DNA of 41,273 nucleotides, from positions 1 to 41,273 of the forward strand of contig JAJJLU010000024.1 in NCBI GenBank assembly GCA_023807065.1. Reading direction: 5' to 3'. The notes under the pieces are model-generated. The model searched no databases, had not been told where the DNA came from, and worked only from the letters and a program-made list of their open reading frames with translations. The DNA comes from Isotricha intestinalis (lineage: Eukaryota > Ciliophora > Litostomatea > Vestibuliferida > Isotrichidae). Within the stretch, counting starts at the first letter, position 1. The number at the start of each line of letters is the position of its first letter. Positions 39,450-41,273 of this stretch are shown here, piece after piece. Position numbers and translations under genes: made by a program.

Positions 39450-39890
39450 AAGATAAAATTAAATTATGATACATCAAAATAATTCCAGTAAAAAAGTCTT
39501 TAAATATGTTTTTTAATTTCATTAATTTTATGTGGATTTAATTTATAAGTAGAAACAATATATTTATTTACATTGACTATTAAAAGTTGTATTTCTATAG
39601 AAATTCCAATTTTTTAATCATTCAATTTATCAATCCTCTAATAATATATAATAATAGTTTTTATTTATAAAATTATTGAATTTTTTTTACCTATTTTTTC
39701 AACTTTTATTTCATTTATTAAAATAATACCCTTTCTCCAATATTATATAGTTTGTTTGTAATATCATAATAGTTTATTAAATGATATAAATGGAAATTAA
39801 TTTTCAAAATGCAATTTTTTTTAAAATTGATTTTAGATGATATTCAAAATACAATTGATAAGTTTTCTTTCTTCATCTTAAAATCCTTTA
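39450..39890 (-). pseudogene. Unidentified gene remnant
   Basis: Minus-strand translation shows protein-like pieces in two frames: CILKINFHLYHLINYYDI, NKLYNIGERV, LINEIKVEKIGKK, then further on KIGISIEIQLLIVNVNKYIV and STYKLNPHKINEIKKHI. They are interrupted by TAA/TAG and at least one shift. No family is recognised. The unbroken stretches are longer than expected by eye in such A/T-rich DNA, but this is judgement, not measurement. Confidence 0.38.
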
Positions 39891-39959
39891 AATAACTGTG
39901 AAAAAAATAATAATAGAAAAAAAGAATTCAAAATTTAAATTATAAAAGAAATACAATTC

Positions 39960-40766
39960 ATGAAGAAAATAATATTAAATCAGTTGGAAATAATCAAAAT
40001 ATTTTTAATGTTTATAACTCTCTTAATTATTTAAGAGATTCTTATTTTTTTTAATAATAATAAATCAAAAAATCTAAGTACTATTGAATCAATGGAAGAA
40101 ATGAGTCTAATGAATGATTATGTAATGAATAAAAAAAAGTAAATGGCTTATTTTGGTTTAATATTATTAATATGAAGGTAAATAAAAAATTAAACGAATT
40201 TAATAAAAATATAAATGAATATTATTATGCTGATAGCTAACCCACCGTAATTTCTTCAATAAAAAATGATATTAATACTAACAAAAATTCAGAATATATA
40301 AAAAGAAATAATTCAATTATAAATTCTTTGAAAAGAAATAATACTAGAAATAGTAATACTAAAATATCATTTATTCAAAAAGAAGAAAATACATTAACTC
40401 AAAAAATTCATAACAATTCAATTTAAAAAAGATTGATTTCAATAATGATAGAAATAGTAAACCAATAATTTATTAAAATGAAGATGAAATATTGTATGAA
40501 TATTTAAGACGGAAAAAAATTCTTCATTTTTAGTAAATGAAAGTTGATGATCTTACAATGTTAATAGAACAAATGAAAGTAAAAAAACCAATAACTCATA
40601 TTGATTTAAAAAAACAGGAATATTACAATTTGGAGACAGAGCAAGAATTTTAATTAAATTTCAATTAGATTCAAGAAACACACAATATCAATTATTTTCA
40701 AATCTTGATGAAGAATCTATATTTCATTATGTAAGAGATAGTAATTATAAAAAGATATATGTTTAA
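39960..40766 (+). pseudogene. Decayed SAM-domain gene remnant
   Basis: Plus-strand translation gives protein-like pieces over several frames. The best is at about 40541-40766: DDLTMLIEQMKVKKPITHID, then LKK, then GILQFGDRARILIKFQLDSR. This has the layout of a SAM domain, whose last helix typically reads LGI..(G)HR.KIL. The join needs one extra A in the A7 run at 40608-40614. Upstream pieces are Asn-rich (NDINTNKNSEYIKRNNSI) with stops. One frame break lies in an A8 run near 40132-40139. Several TAA codons fall where Gln would fit (ADS then stop then PTVISS). No intact frame remains. Confidence 0.5.
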
Positions 40767-41022
40767 ATTATTTTTATAAATAACTTTTATCTTTAAAATT
40801 AGATTTCCGCCAAATTCAAAAAACAAATAAAAATAGAGAAAAAAAATTATTTAGTATACATTTCAGAATAAAAAAAGAAAAATCAGTAGAAGATAAAAGA
40901 GAGTAATAATAGGAATAAAAGGAAGATAAGGAAAATCACTCAAATAATGAAATTTAAATATTAATTCTTTCAATATTTAATATTACTAAAAAAAAAAAAG
41001 AATAAAAAAGAAAAAAAAAAGT
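40767..41022. other. Right subtelomeric A-rich stretch
   Basis: Mostly A-rich on the plus strand, with long A-runs around 40988-41020. One frame reads IHFRIKKEKSVEDKRE, then four stops out of five codons, then KEDKENHSNNE. It may be the tail of the SAM-like remnant. No intact gene. Confidence 0.4.
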
Positions 41023-41098
41023 CTTCTATAACTCCCTCCTTAATCTTCTATACTAAACATCTTCTGCAACTCCCTCCTTAACCTTCTATACTAAACAT
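41023..41098. repeat. 38-bp tandem duplication near the right telomere
   Basis: Two adjacent 38-bp copies, 41023-41060 and 41061-41098, differ at only about three positions (TA/GC, T/C). Both contain CTCCCTCCTTAA and TTCTATACTAAACAT. A weaker third copy may follow (41103-41135, with CTCCCTCATTAATCTC). The C-rich pyrimidine composition stands out sharply from the rest of the chromosome. It lies 140 bp from the telomere. Confidence 0.8.
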
Positions 41099-41238
41099 TT
41101 TAAATCTCCCTCATTAATCTCATAAACCTCCATCAAATACCTATTCTTGATTTTATATTTAACTACTTAAAAATTTTTTTTTTAAATAAAATAATGGAAG
41201 TAAAAAATTCAGATGACAAAAATAAAAATAAAATATTG

Positions 41239-41273
41239 ATTGGGGATTGGGGATTGGGGATTGGGGATTGGGG
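41239..41273. repeat. Right telomere, (ATTGGGG)x5
   Basis: Five perfect ATTGGGG heptamers end the sequence, the reverse complement of the left array and in the same copy number. The G-rich strand runs toward the end, as telomerase would add it. Together the two arrays show that the window is a whole linear chromosome. Confidence 0.97.

Noticed and set aside
40020..40037. CTCTTAA-TTAT-TTAAGAG hairpin as a terminator
   Set aside because: Short palindromes are common at this A+T content and this one lies inside protein-like sequence of the SAM remnant.
1..41273. tRNA, rRNA, CRISPR arrays or transposase genes
   Set aside because: No cloverleaf, rRNA-like GC-rich stretch, regular direct-repeat/spacer array or transposase motif was found by reading both strands.

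Overview
The window looks like one complete macronuclear (somatic) chromosome of a ciliate. It starts with five exact CCCCAAT units (1-35) and ends with five exact ATTGGGG units (41239-41273). Between them lies extremely A+T-rich, gene-dense DNA with spacers often of only 35-120 bp. Every intact gene is one uninterrupted reading frame (up to 2208 codons, no intron seen) ending in TAA. The heptamer differs from the Tetrahymena CCCCAA and hypotrich CCCCAAAA repeats. With extreme A+T, TAA stops and Asn/Lys-rich proteins it would fit a litostome or rumen-type ciliate, but that placement is inference.

Layout. Left arm: a decayed cyclic-nucleotide-binding (PKG-like) gene beside the telomere (305-960, -), an otubain-fold protein with RING-like zinc clusters whose catalytic Cys and His appear replaced (-), an Erv41/ERGIC-type cargo receptor (-), a small basic protein (+), and a gene resembling an FHA-domain protein broken by frameshifts and a stop (5231-6909, +). 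Next come a 7-TM receptor, a small Lys/Asn-rich protein and a WD40 protein (all -), then a rightward run: cyclic-nucleotide-binding protein, RasGAP-VPS9 protein, cyclin-like protein and a two-TM membrane protein. A decayed WD40 gene (20645-21556, -) follows, then importin-alpha-like, VHS-GAT and DENN proteins (-), FEN1 (+), a 2208-aa IP3-receptor-type calcium channel carrying two UBR-type zinc fingers (-), and a possible longin-like protein (+). The right arm holds two more gene remnants, a 38-bp tandem duplication and the telomere.

Themes. Several genes concern membrane traffic (Erv41-like, VPS9, VHS-GAT, DENN, perhaps the longin-like one) and signalling (7-TM receptor, cyclic-nucleotide-binding protein, IP3R-like channel). 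Their co-location need not be functional. The most novel item is the fusion of UBR4-like UBR boxes to an IP3R/RyR pore, with no recognisable IP3-binding beta-trefoil/MIR region. Second is a probable pseudo-deubiquitinase with RING-like zinc clusters. Third is the amount of gene debris, at both ends and inside, on an otherwise compact somatic chromosome. Most frameshifts sit in A or T runs and many stops fall where Gln would be expected, so decay, sequencing error and unusual decoding must be told apart.
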